This document shows positions 49,791 to 57,993 of a stretch of 64,000 nucleotides of DNA, piece by piece (position 1 is the stretch's first letter; each line of letters starts with the position of its first letter). Under the pieces are notes generated by a model, which was not told where the DNA came from, did no database searches, and was given only the letters and a program-made list of their open reading frames with translations. The stretch lies in contig NZ_LT629785.1 of the NCBI RefSeq assembly GCF_900105995.1, forward strand, positions 1,798,001 to 1,862,000, written 5' to 3'. This stretch comes from Pseudomonas pohangensis. GTDB taxonomy: Bacteria > Pseudomonadota > Gammaproteobacteria > Pseudomonadales > Pseudomonadaceae. The position numbers and the translations under genes were made by a program.

Positions 49791-49979
49791 TCAGGACTTG
49801 TTGTTCGAGGTCAGTGCCGGCTTGGTGGCATAGGTGGCGCCGTGGCTTTCCAGATAGTCCCTGATCAACTGGCGAACAACCTGTGATGGCGTTATATCCT
49901 GCGCGGCGCAAAGTTCCTCGAAAGCTTTCTTCTTGGTCGGATCAATGAGAACGGTGAGTCGCGCCGTTTTGTTTTCCAT
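49791..49979 (-). CDS. ribbon-helix-helix (CopG/Arc-type) small protein
   Basis: This 62-aa basic protein reads 'KTARLTVLIDPTKKKAFEELCAAQDITPSQVVRQLIRDYLESHG': a short beta-strand with alternating residues, then two helices, typical of RHH DNA-binding or antitoxin proteins. No toxin ORF is next to it, so it may be an orphan regulator. It is convergent with the SulP gene, 15 bases away. Confidence 0.78.
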   Translation of the reverse strand: MENKTARLTVLIDPTKKKAFEELCAAQDITPSQVVRQLIRDYLESHGATYATKPALTSNNKS

Positions 49980-50060
49980 GGGTTACCCGCTCACTTGAGT
50001 TGCTTGATGTTAATCAAATTGTAAGCCCCCCGGTCCGGGCTGTCACCGCATGCGCAGCGG

Positions 50061-51038
50061 CTAGCTGACGTCTGCCGGCAACTCCCCTGAAGCAATCAGG
50101 CCTTCGCGCATGGCGGCGACAAAGGGCTCGACGGTGTTGATAAACAGCTCATCAAGCGGGGTTCCCTTGAACTCGGGAATGAAGGTCTTGTTCCAGTTGC
50201 CGAACAGGGACATGCCAGCCGGTGTATCGGCAATCGCCACGCCAATGGCCAACAGGGTCTGGATCGCGCCCGAACCTTGCTGGGCATAGGCGGCCCGCCA
50301 TTGTTCGGCACTCAGCTGTTGACGCGCGACCTGGCGACCCAGGACCTGCTCGCGCACCTGCAGCAATTCGTTCCAGGAGCACCAGGCGGTGGCGGCAACC
50401 GGGCAGATGGCGTTGCGCGATGCCGGATGGGCCAGTACATGGGGAATGATCCGCCCCACATCGGCACCGGTAGACCAGGCAATCGGGGTGTCGGGATCGC
50501 CCATGACCATCACCGGTTCGAGCATGTAGTACTCGATCCAGGCGCCGGCGGGAATGATGGTGTAGTCCATCCCGGTCATTTCGATCAGGCGCCGGATAAA
50601 GGCTTTCTGCCGTGCCATCAGGCGGTGGGTGGTATCGGTCTGCGAGAACTGCTCGAACTCGTAGATCGCGCCGAACTCAGACGGCACGAAGCGTTCCACC
50701 CCGGCTTCCTTGGCTGCCCAGATCAGCGGGTACTGCGACTCGGTGGCAAACAGCGGCACGCAGGAAACCACGTAATCCGTGCCGCGCAGCGCCGGTACCA
50801 GTGCCTCGGCAATGGTCACATCGACGTGCTGGATGGTCACGCCCAGGGCTTCCCACTCGGCGTACTGTGCCTGTTTCTGCGCCTCGCTCTTGGTCAGCCC
50901 TGAGGAGGAACGCTCGGTCTGGCCTGACTGGCGCGCCAGCACCCGGACGTTGAACAAGCCCTGGCGGATGAATTCATTGACGCAGGCAACGCCGGCAGAA
51001 CCGGTCGCACCATAGACGGTAACGGTTTTCTTGCTCAT
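50061..51038 (-). CDS. NmrA-like/isoflavone-reductase-type NAD(P)-binding protein
   Basis: This 325-aa atypical SDR has 'VTVYGATGSAGVACVNEFIRQG' (residues about 5-26), 'VSCVPLFATESQYPLIWAAKEAGVERFVPSEFGAIYEFEQ', and 'TIIPAGAWIEYYM', as in NmrA/PCBER/isoflavone-reductase-like proteins, which either reduce aromatic substrates or sense NADP(H). ATG 51038 follows GGGGAAATCC. It is divergent, by 153 bases, from an AraC gene whose paralogue also faces an oxidoreductase operon. A truncated copy of its 3' end lies at 47379. Confidence 0.87.
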   Translation of the reverse strand: MSKKTVTVYGATGSAGVACVNEFIRQGLFNVRVLARQSGQTERSSSGLTKSEAQKQAQYAEWEALGVTIQHVDVTIAEALVPALRGTDYVVSCVPLFATESQYPLIWAAKEAGVERFVPSEFGAIYEFEQFSQTDTTHRLMARQKAFIRRLIEMTGMDYTIIPAGAWIEYYMLEPVMVMGDPDTPIAWSTGADVGRIIPHVLAHPASRNAICPVAATAWCSWNELLQVREQVLGRQVARQQLSAEQWRAAYAQQGSGAIQTLLAIGVAIADTPAGMSLFGNWNKTFIPEFKGTPLDELFINTVEPFVAAMREGLIASGELPADVS

Positions 51039-51153
51039 GAGGATTTCCCCGCTGTAATGACTCGCAAAGAACAATGGGCCTGGCAGTTGCCGTGCCCGGC
51101 AGACGGAACCAATACTGGTTCAAAAAAACCGCCGGGGCTTTCCGAAAGTGCGG

Positions 51154-51168
51154 GTATATTTATCAAAA
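51154..51168 (+). promoter_or_regulatory. 15-bp element shared by both AraC paralogue promoters (copy 2)
   Basis: GTATATTTATCAAAA is identical to the element read on the minus strand at 19111-19125 and ends 23 bases before the AraC ATG. The flanks also match in part (TG.G before it). The NmrA-like gene starts about 115 bases away in the other direction. Confidence 0.55.
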
Positions 51169-51191
51169 AATGCGGTTCACGGAGCAATGCG

Positions 51192-52082
51192 ATGCACCAT
51201 CTGGACTGGAAAAAGGTGCGCAACGAAATTGGCACAGCGCCGATTGTCGAAGGCCTGATCGAAGGGCCGGTAACGCTCTATGTCGAGCGTTACCTGTTCC
51301 AGTCGGTCGAGTGCAGTGTTTCCGGAGGGGCTTTGCCGGTCCTGTGTACCCAGTTTGGCGGCAATGCCATCAATGAGGGCAATTTCGAGCAGGCCATGCA
51401 TCGCTACCTGCCGACCCAGTCCGGCCTGATCCCGCCGGGGGTGGAAACCCACTGGCACTACTCGAGCACCGTCGACTTCGCCCTTTTTTATATCCTTGGC
51501 GGCACCGAGCCATTGCTGCAGCACCTCAGCGGGTTCCTGCGCAAGCACACCGCGCAGCTTACCTTCAGCGATGCGCTGGTCGGTACGCTGGCCCACGGCA
51601 TTGTCGACGAGCTGCAGAAAGGTGCCGGCGCCGATGAGCCGTTCCTCGGCAGGATGGCGCACTTGCTGGTGGAGCGGACTTTCCGCGCGCTGACCACACC
51701 GGACACCGGCGTGATCAATCCACGGCATGCCCATTACGCCCGCCTGCAAGCGGCGCTCAATCATATCCACGGCAATTTGCAGGAAGCGCTGTCACTGGAA
51801 ACGCTCGCCGCCCTCTCCGGTGTAAGCACTGCCTATTTTCGCGAAATCTTTCAGGAGGCCATCGGCACAACCCCCCATCGCTACGTGCTGGCCCAGCGCA
51901 TCGAAAGGGCGCGCAAGCTGCTCACGCAATCGAGCTGGCCGATCAGCCGCATCGCCCAGAGCTGCGGCTTCAGTTCCCAGAGTCACCTGACCGCCAGCTT
52001 TCGCAGCATGCACGGCACCACGCCGGGACGCTTCCGCGCCGCAATAACACGGGCGGCTGTCGAGCCAACCAGCAAACCCTGA
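51192..52082 (+). CDS. AraC-family transcriptional regulator (paralogue 2)
   Basis: This 296-aa regulator has a cupin-like N-domain ('LIPPGVETHWHYSSTVDFALFYI') and a C-terminal double helix-turn-helix ('LSLETLAALSGVSTAYFREIFQEAIGTTP', 'ISRIAQSCGFSSQSHLTASFRSMHGTTPGRFR'). It matches the AraC protein at 18236 through its whole length, including the conserved 'TFSDALVGT' and 'RALTTP' parts of the sensor domain, so both may bind related ligands. ATG 51192 has CACGGAG seven bases before it. Likely target: the divergent NmrA-like gene. Confidence 0.92.
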   Translation: MHHLDWKKVRNEIGTAPIVEGLIEGPVTLYVERYLFQSVECSVSGGALPVLCTQFGGNAINEGNFEQAMHRYLPTQSGLIPPGVETHWHYSSTVDFALFYILGGTEPLLQHLSGFLRKHTAQLTFSDALVGTLAHGIVDELQKGAGADEPFLGRMAHLLVERTFRALTTPDTGVINPRHAHYARLQAALNHIHGNLQEALSLETLAALSGVSTAYFREIFQEAIGTTPHRYVLAQRIERARKLLTQSSWPISRIAQSCGFSSQSHLTASFRSMHGTTPGRFRAAITRAAVEPTSKP

Positions 52083-52140
52083 GCGGCACATCAGCCAGCC
52101 TGCATAGACGATGGCAGATACTGACAACCCGGCAGACAAA

Positions 52141-52179
52141 CAAAAACTCCCGGCGACGGAGGTCGACCGGGAGTTTTTG
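52141..52179. terminator. bidirectional rho-independent terminator
   Basis: The arms AAAAACTCCCGG and CCGGGAGTTTTT are perfect complements around a GC-rich loop that can itself pair (CGAC..GTCG). It has A-run and T-run on both sides, and lies between the convergent AraC gene and the beta-helix/cytochrome operon, so it can stop both. Confidence 0.92.
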
Positions 52180-52235
52180 TAGAGCAATCAGCGCTCGCAG
52201 CGCTGCAGGGCTTCAGCCCCTCACAGGTAGCGCAC

Positions 52236-53780
52236 TTACTGGTTCTGGTTCAGCGCCGGGTCGTGGAAGATGCCGTGGTTATCCACGCCGAGCAGGTACT
52301 TGGCTACGGCCAGACGCTCTTCCGGGGTCAGATAATCCTGCGCCGGCATCGCCGGGTAATCGTCACGCTTCTTCTCCGGCTTGGCGATGTACTCGGCAAT
52401 ACCTTCCGGGTTCTCCATGTACAGGGCCTGGATGGTTTCCACCGGTGGGCCGATCATGCGCATGTTGTAGGCATGGCAGCCGGTGCAGACGCCGAAGTAG
52501 GTCAGCTTGCCCTTGTCCAGTTCACCCAGCGGGCGCGGCTCGACCGGCTCCGGCAGCAGATAGGTAACCAGGTCCGCGGTGGTCGAGAAGCCGCAGGTGC
52601 CATAACCACTCAGGCCGGCAGTCTGGTACTGGTCGCGGTTGAGAATACAGCTGCCACGGCTCTCGCCGGCATTCACGATATCCACATTGCCCGTGATAAA
52701 GGTGGCAACTTTCAGCGCCTTGATTTCAGGGATCGGATCGGTGCCATTGTTGTACATCACGTTGTTGAGAATGGCGATCTTGTCCGATTTGGGATCGGTT
52801 TCCGGGTCACGGGTGATGTTCGGGAAGCTGTCGTGATCGGTAATCGCGATGGCAGCGTTCTTGTTGCCGGAAATGATGTTGTTTTCCATGGTCACTTCGT
52901 CAGCCGCCATGATCACGATACCGGTACCCGACGGCACGCCGGAAACCATGGAACCCGGCGCGCCGAAGTTCACGTGATTGTTGTTGGTGATGAAGTTGTT
53001 GCGGATGATCAGGTCAAAGGTGGTCTTGATCGGCAGACCGGGAGTGATGAAGGTCAGGATGCCGCCGGCGTTGTCATACACCAGGTTGTTTTCGATCACG
53101 CCATGCCGCGAGTTCTCGAACTCGATACCGGCCACGCTGGCGAAGACTTCGTTGTTGTTCACATGAATGTTGTCACTCATGCCGACGTAGATCGCCGCAT
53201 CCTCGATACCGCTGACGATGTTGTTGCTGATCAGGCCGTTCTTGCCGAGCTGCGGGAAGATGCCGTAGACGCCGGTATCCACAATGCGGTTGTTGCGGAT
53301 CAGGAAGTTGTTGCCGGCCTGACCCATGATGCCGTTACCCTTGTAGTGGGTAATCAGCAGGTTTTCCACGGTGATGTTGTTGCCCGAATAGAGGATCGCA
53401 TCGTTCAGCTTGCGCTCGCCTTCCAGGGTCGGCCACTGGCCCTGCTCGATCACACCGGTAATCAGGATGTCATCCTTGTCGATGTACACGGTTTCCTTGT
53501 AGGTACCCGGAAAGATGCGGATCACGTCGCCCGGCACAGCGGCACGCACGGCGGCCTGGATCGATTCACCGGCCTTCACGTCGTGCACCTTGCCCTTGCC
53601 GCTGGCACCAACCGATTTGGCCAGCGAGCCGACGGCAGCACTGGTGCTGGCGGTCTTGGCGTAACGATCGGCACCGCCGACGATGGTGGCACTGTTGTTG
53701 CTACCCAGCTGGCTGCCCAGATAGACACCCCCGCCGAGCAGTGCCAGCCCGATCGCCACGCTTAAGAGTTTCTTGCCCAT
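52236..53780 (-). CDS. exported parallel beta-helix protein with C-terminal cytochrome c domain
   Basis: This 514-aa protein has an N-terminal hydrophobic anchor or signal (residues 4-24). A domain starting 'HDVKAGESIQAAVRAAVPGDVIRIFPGTYKETVYI' (about 66-100) is the usual entry of NosD/pectin-lyase-like right-handed beta-helices. It is followed by many coils of the form 'ITVENLLITHYKGNGI', 'LIRNNRIVDTGVYGI', 'LISNNIVSGIEDAAI' and 'VIENNLVYDNAGGI'. The C-terminal about 90 residues are a class I cytochrome c: C432-T-G-C435-H436 and a probable Met ligand M478 in 'YPAMPAQDYLTPEER'. It is the last gene of a three-gene operon with two other heme proteins. The fusion's function is unknown. Confidence 0.88.
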   Translation of the reverse strand: MGKKLLSVAIGLALLGGGVYLGSQLGSNNSATIVGGADRYAKTASTSAAVGSLAKSVGASGKGKVHDVKAGESIQAAVRAAVPGDVIRIFPGTYKETVYIDKDDILITGVIEQGQWPTLEGERKLNDAILYSGNNITVENLLITHYKGNGIMGQAGNNFLIRNNRIVDTGVYGIFPQLGKNGLISNNIVSGIEDAAIYVGMSDNIHVNNNEVFASVAGIEFENSRHGVIENNLVYDNAGGILTFITPGLPIKTTFDLIIRNNFITNNNHVNFGAPGSMVSGVPSGTGIVIMAADEVTMENNIISGNKNAAIAITDHDSFPNITRDPETDPKSDKIAILNNVMYNNGTDPIPEIKALKVATFITGNVDIVNAGESRGSCILNRDQYQTAGLSGYGTCGFSTTADLVTYLLPEPVEPRPLGELDKGKLTYFGVCTGCHAYNMRMIGPPVETIQALYMENPEGIAEYIAKPEKKRDDYPAMPAQDYLTPEERLAVAKYLLGVDNHGIFHDPALNQNQ

Positions 53781-53782
53781 TT

Positions 53783-55027
53783 TTATTCTCCGTTTGGTTC
53801 AGCAACGCTGAGAGTGGTTGTAGCAGATTTGGCACTATCGTGCAGAGGTAACGGCAGTCGGCCTATCGGCTGAAGGCCCGAAGGTACGCGGTCAGGTATG
53901 GCGGGGGTAAAGGATTCATCGGTCAGTGCCTGCATGAAATCGACCAGACGATCCAGTTCGGCATCGGTCAGCTTGGGTTCCCAGATATGCCAGTGCAGCT
54001 GGACCCGCGCCTTCTCTTCCTCCGGCAAGGCATGGCCGCGGCCCTTGGTATAGAACTCGGCGGCATCGCGCAGGTTGTCGAAGGTGCCTGAATGCATGTA
54101 TGGCGCCGTCCGGGCGATGTTGCGCAATGACGGCACCTTGAAGCCGCCGCGCCAGTCCTTGTTGTGATACGGCACCTCGGCACCCGGATCGAACGGCCGG
54201 CCATCCGGTTCATTGACGCCGATTACCGCCACCTGCTGGTTGGTGAACAATGGCGGCGTATGGCATTCGGAACAACGCGCAACAAACGAGCGATAGATAT
54301 TGAAGCCTTCCAGTTCCTTGGCCGTCAGGGCATCCGGGGCACCGTGGGCATAACGGTCGTAGGGGCTGTTCAGGGAGATCAGCGAGGTCTGGAACGCGGC
54401 CAGCGCCAGGTACAGCTGATCCAGCGTGACGTCCTGCTGTTGCTGCTCGGGAAAGGCCTCGGCAAACAGCCGGCGGTAGTCCGCGCTGGCATTCAGGCGT
54501 TCCTGCAACAACTGCGGCGTACTGGCCATTTCCACCGGCGAAAACAGCGGTCCGGTCATCTGTTCTTCCAGCGAGGTGGCCTTGGCGTCCCAGAAGAAAT
54601 GCGTCAGGAAAGCCATGTTCCACAGGCTGGGCGCGGCACGCTGGGTTTCCTGGCCATTGGCACCGATGCTGCGCTTGAGACCGTCGGCAAAGCCCAGCTT
54701 GGGGTGGTGGCAACTGGCGCAGGAGAGTGTCTGGTCGCCGGACAGGACCGGATCGAAGAACAGGTTGCGGCCCAGATCGATCTGCTGCGGACTGAAGCCT
54801 TCACGGTGCGGTGGCAATGAGGTCTGCAGCCCGCCAACACCCTTGTCGTACAGCGAATCGTACTGGTCGTAGCGCGTATGCAGCTTGCAGGTGTTCTGCG
54901 CCGTGGTTTCAAACCCGGCCGGGCACACATCGGCCAGAGTTATCGGCGCGTCTGCCGCAAAAGCGGCAGTACAGCTGGCGCTGAACAGCAGGGCGAGGCC
55001 GAGTTGTGGCGGATTCAGGAATCGCAC
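53783..55027 (-). CDS. MauG/CcpA-family diheme cytochrome c peroxidase-like protein
   Basis: This is an exported diheme protein, about 414 residues from GTG 55027 ('RFLNPPQLGLALLFSASCTAAFAADAP' is the leader). Heme motifs are C103-A-S-C106-H107 and C252-S-E-C255-H256. Family blocks 'DLGRNLFFDPVLSGDQTLSCASCHHPKLGFADG', 'RAAPSLWNMAFLTHFFWDAK' and 'FKVPSLRNIARTAPYMHSGTFDNLRDAAEFY' are intact. A GTG at 55048 would overlap the upstream gene by 11 bases; 55027 has AAGGG at a good distance. Such enzymes reduce H2O2 or oxidise a partner protein. The stop is two bases before the beta-helix gene start, so translation is coupled. Confidence 0.88.
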   Translation of the reverse strand: MRFLNPPQLGLALLFSASCTAAFAADAPITLADVCPAGFETTAQNTCKLHTRYDQYDSLYDKGVGGLQTSLPPHREGFSPQQIDLGRNLFFDPVLSGDQTLSCASCHHPKLGFADGLKRSIGANGQETQRAAPSLWNMAFLTHFFWDAKATSLEEQMTGPLFSPVEMASTPQLLQERLNASADYRRLFAEAFPEQQQQDVTLDQLYLALAAFQTSLISLNSPYDRYAHGAPDALTAKELEGFNIYRSFVARCSECHTPPLFTNQQVAVIGVNEPDGRPFDPGAEVPYHNKDWRGGFKVPSLRNIARTAPYMHSGTFDNLRDAAEFYTKGRGHALPEEEKARVQLHWHIWEPKLTDAELDRLVDFMQALTDESFTPAIPDRVPSGLQPIGRLPLPLHDSAKSATTTLSVAEPNGE

Positions 55028-55037
55028 AGACAAACCC

Positions 55038-55670
55038 TTACCTGGCACCCAGCGTATTCAGATAAGCCAGTACATCGAGGAATTCCGTGTCGTTGATGGT
55101 ATTGGCCATCAGCTTCATCTGCCGGCCGTAGCGGTCCGTCTTGTCGTAACCGCGCTTGCCCTGCTTGAAATTGTTGAACTGGGTCTGCAGATAGGTGTCG
55201 CTCTGCCCGGCCAGGGCCGGTGCGCTGAAGGCCGGATTACCTTCGGCCTTGCCGCCATGGCAGGAACCACACTTGGACTGATAGAGCTTGGCACCCTGGG
55301 CAGCATCACCACCGCTCAGGTCAGGCTTGGCTGCAACAGCCGGCAGGCTGGCCAGATAGTCCGCGACTGCCGTGACTGCCGCATCATCGGGCAGGCTCTT
55401 GGCCATCGGCACCATTGACGCCGCGCCGCTATCGCCATCGGCCGCACCACGCAGACCGCTGCGGAAATTCAGCAACTGGCGCTGCAGATACACGGCCTGC
55501 TGGCCTGCCAGTGCCGGCGCCGACAAAGCCGGATTACCCTGCCCTTGCGCGCCATGGCAGGCCACGCAGGTAGCCTCAAACAGGGCTTTGCCTGGTGCTG
55601 TGTCGGCCGCTTGCACCATCGTCGTGGCCGAGAGGCCAATCATCAACAAAGCCGGGAACAACTGCTTCAT
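55038..55670 (-). CDS. diheme cytochrome c of the c4 type
   Basis: This 210-aa periplasmic protein has a clear signal peptide ('MKQLFPALLMIGLSATTMVQA') and two homologous heme domains: C35-V-A-C38-H39 and C134-G-S-C137-H138. Each is followed by 'GNPALSAPALAGQ..YLQRQLLNFRSG.RG' and Met ligands in 'MVPMAK' and 'QMKLMAN'. Cytochromes c4 pass electrons between the bc1 complex and terminal oxidases or peroxidases. It is first in the operon, so it is the likely electron carrier for the peroxidase-like and beta-helix heme proteins that follow. Confidence 0.93.
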   Translation of the reverse strand: MKQLFPALLMIGLSATTMVQAADTAPGKALFEATCVACHGAQGQGNPALSAPALAGQQAVYLQRQLLNFRSGLRGAADGDSGAASMVPMAKSLPDDAAVTAVADYLASLPAVAAKPDLSGGDAAQGAKLYQSKCGSCHGGKAEGNPAFSAPALAGQSDTYLQTQFNNFKQGKRGYDKTDRYGRQMKLMANTINDTEFLDVLAYLNTLGAR

Positions 55671-55783
55671 GGGTTTGCCACCGTAAGTAAAGCGCGAGCA
55701 GGAACCCGCAGGATCAACGCAGAATACATGGGACTATCGTACCAATCAAGCCGGAGAATGCCCGTGGAGATGACCGGAGCGCA

Positions 55784-56539
55784 TCAGGTCTGCGCAGCCA
55801 GCAGAACCGCACAGAACAGCAAAAACCCGCTGAACAGCAACCGCAGGCGCTTTTCCGGTAGTGCATGCGCCAGCTTTACGCCCCAACTGATGCTGATAAG
55901 CCCGCCCATGGCCAACGGCACGCCGACAGACCAGTCAACCTCGCCATGGGCCGCGTAGGTCAACAGGGTGACCGAGGTGGCAGGCAGTGCCAGGGCCAGC
56001 GACAAACCCTGGGCAACCACCTGGCTGGCGCCGAAGATGGCTACCAGACTCGGTGTCGCCAGTACCGCACTGCCCACCGCAAACAGGCCACCAAGCAAGC
56101 CGGAAACCGCACCCAGCGGCACCAGCCAGGGCCAGGCAAAGCGCAACTGCTGGCCACCCGCCGGTAATTGGCCAAACAGACGCCAGATATTGAAGACCGC
56201 CAGCACCAGCAGGAAGCCGACAAATGCCAGACGCATGCTGCGCGCATCCAGTTGCACAGCCAGTAGTGAAGCCAGCCAGGCAGTCAGCAACCCGGAAAGC
56301 CCGAGGGCCAGTGCGTGGCGCAGATCAACCGGATTGCGCTGGTGATAGCGCCACAGGGCGAGCACCACATTGGGCACCACCATGACCAGCGCGGTACCTT
56401 GCGCCATCTGCTGATCGAGGCCGAACAGCACGCCGAGTACCGGTATCGCAATCAATCCGCCGCCGATGCCGAATAGTCCACCGAGGGAACCCAGCGCTGC
56501 GCCAAGCAACAGATTGAGCAGCAGCGTGACAATATCCAT
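55784..56539 (-). CDS. TauE/SafE-family sulfite/anion exporter
   Basis: This 251-aa inner-membrane protein has about eight hydrophobic helices. The two internal TauE/SafE repeats are visible: 'ALGSLGGLFGIGGGLIAIPVLGVLFG' (residues about 13-38) and 'GAVSGLLGGLFAVGSAVLATPSLVAIFG'. GGAGGGA lies before ATG 56539. Members export sulfite, sulfoacetate or related anions, but most are uncharacterised. It is divergent from an MFS gene. Confidence 0.9.
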   Translation of the reverse strand: MDIVTLLLNLLLGAALGSLGGLFGIGGGLIAIPVLGVLFGLDQQMAQGTALVMVVPNVVLALWRYHQRNPVDLRHALALGLSGLLTAWLASLLAVQLDARSMRLAFVGFLLVLAVFNIWRLFGQLPAGGQQLRFAWPWLVPLGAVSGLLGGLFAVGSAVLATPSLVAIFGASQVVAQGLSLALALPATSVTLLTYAAHGEVDWSVGVPLAMGGLISISWGVKLAHALPEKRLRLLFSGFLLFCAVLLAAQT

Positions 56540-56661
56540 GGTCCCTCCGGATGTGCAGAAATGGGTACCCGACAGTGGCTTGCGCCGCCAGGGCATCCCG
56601 GAAGCCTGCAGATTAAGCATTGTGCTTGCCAGCGGTAAATCATTTGCATAGGGTGAGGCCT

Positions 56662-57924
56662 ATGTTGAGCATTATTTCCCCGATTCGCTCCCTGCTCGCC
56701 GGCGTTGCCCTGCTATTGATCGGCAATGGCCTGCTCAATACCCTGCTGACCCTGCGTGGCGCCGCCGAAGGCTTTTCCAGCAGCCTGCTCGGCCTGCTGA
56801 TGTCCGGTTACTTTCTCGGTTTCCTGCTGGGTACCTGGCTGGCCGTTCCGCTTATCCTGCGCATTGGTCACATCCGTACCTTTGCCTTCTGCGCGGCGGT
56901 ATGTGCTTGCGCGGTACTCCTGCACGTACTGATCATTGATCCCTGGGTCTGGTTTGCTCTGCGCCTGGTTTACGGCATGGCGCTGATTACCCTGTATCTG
57001 GTCATCGAAAACTGGCTCAACGCACAAACGTCCAGCGAGCAGCGTGGCCAGGTGTTTGCCACTTATATGGTGGTCAACCTGGCCGCCCTGGCGCTGGGCC
57101 AGCAGTTGCTCAATCTGGCCAGCCCGCAAGTCTTCAGCCTGTTTGCCCTGACCTCGATTCTCATTTGCTGCGCCCTGATGCCGGTTACCCTGACCCGTCA
57201 GGCGCAACCCAACCTGCCGGAAAAGCCCAAGACCAATCTGCGCATGCTGTTTCACATAGCCCCGCTGCCGGTAGCGGCTGCCGGCTTTTCCGGGCTGGTA
57301 CTCAGCGCCTTCTGGGGTATGGCGCCGGTCTACGCCAGCCTCAGTGGCTTCGACAACGATGGCATTGCCATGCTGATGAGCGTGACCATTGTTGGCGGCG
57401 CCCTGCTGCAATGGCCGATCGGGCGTTTCTCCGACAAGCATGACCGGCGCAAGGTGCTGCTATGGATCACCCTGATCGCCGCCCTGCTGGCACTGGCCAT
57501 GAGCCTGCTGAGTGCCGGCCCGCTGCTGCTGGGTTTGCTGTTTTTCTGGGGCGGACTGGTGTTCTGCCTGTATCCACTGGCCGTGGTGCAGATGGTTGAC
57601 CAGATGCACCCGGATGAAATTCTCGCCGGCTCCACCGGCTTGCTGCTGGTCAACGGCTTCGGTTCGGCTCTTGGCCCGGTGATAGCCGGCAGCCTGATGG
57701 AGCAATTCGGCGCACCGGCCCTGACGCTGTTCTTTACCGGCAGCCTGCTGATACTGGCCGGCTTCATTGTCTACCGGCAACAGCATGTCAGTGATCTGCA
57801 GCAGGGTGAACAAGGTCACTTCGCACCCATGCTGCGCACCAGCCAGGCGGTACTCGAGCTGTTGCCCGATGCGCCGGAGCAGGAAACACCGGCAGAAGCC
57901 GACCCTGCCGCCGGACCCGCCTGA
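56662..57924 (+). CDS. MFS transporter (YcaD-like)
   Basis: This 420-aa membrane protein has twelve hydrophobic segments, the cytosolic loop 'GRFSDKHDRRK' typical of the major facilitator superfamily (about residue 255), 'LLMSGYFLGFLLGTWLAVPLILRIGHIRTF' near the start, and a hydrophilic acidic tail rich in Pro, Glu and Ala. The layout is like the YcaD group. Substrate unknown. ATG 56662 is preceded by GGGTGAGG; a terminator follows the stop by 26 bases. Confidence 0.9.
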   Translation: MLSIISPIRSLLAGVALLLIGNGLLNTLLTLRGAAEGFSSSLLGLLMSGYFLGFLLGTWLAVPLILRIGHIRTFAFCAAVCACAVLLHVLIIDPWVWFALRLVYGMALITLYLVIENWLNAQTSSEQRGQVFATYMVVNLAALALGQQLLNLASPQVFSLFALTSILICCALMPVTLTRQAQPNLPEKPKTNLRMLFHIAPLPVAAAGFSGLVLSAFWGMAPVYASLSGFDNDGIAMLMSVTIVGGALLQWPIGRFSDKHDRRKVLLWITLIAALLALAMSLLSAGPLLLGLLFFWGGLVFCLYPLAVVQMVDQMHPDEILAGSTGLLLVNGFGSALGPVIAGSLMEQFGAPALTLFFTGSLLILAGFIVYRQQHVSDLQQGEQGHFAPMLRTSQAVLELLPDAPEQETPAEADPAAGPA

Positions 57925-57950
57925 AAGCGTTTTCTCCCGCCCAGAAAAGC

Positions 57951-57978
57951 AAAAGCCCGGCATCAGCCGGGCTTTTTG
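57951..57978. terminator. bidirectional rho-independent terminator
   Basis: The stem AAAAGCCCGGC / GCCGGGCTTTTT has a short ATCA loop, between the convergent MFS and efp genes, with A-run and T-run on either side. It can serve both. Confidence 0.92.
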
Positions 57979-57993
57979 TCAGCACACGCAAAC

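Noticed and set aside
49791..49979. Toxin-antitoxin pair
   Set aside because: The RHH protein has no toxin-sized ORF next to it; the SulP gene is convergent.
47379..51038. Insertion sequence or integrative element carrying SulP
   Set aside because: No transposase, integrase, terminal inverted repeats or tRNA target was seen; only the NmrA 3' duplication marks the segment.
52263..53765. 500-codon open frame on the plus strand, opposite the beta-helix/cytochrome gene
   Set aside because: It is the mirror of a GC-rich gene; the product is full of Val, His, Arg and Asp runs, has no domain, and the other strand has clear heme and beta-helix motifs with coupled neighbours.
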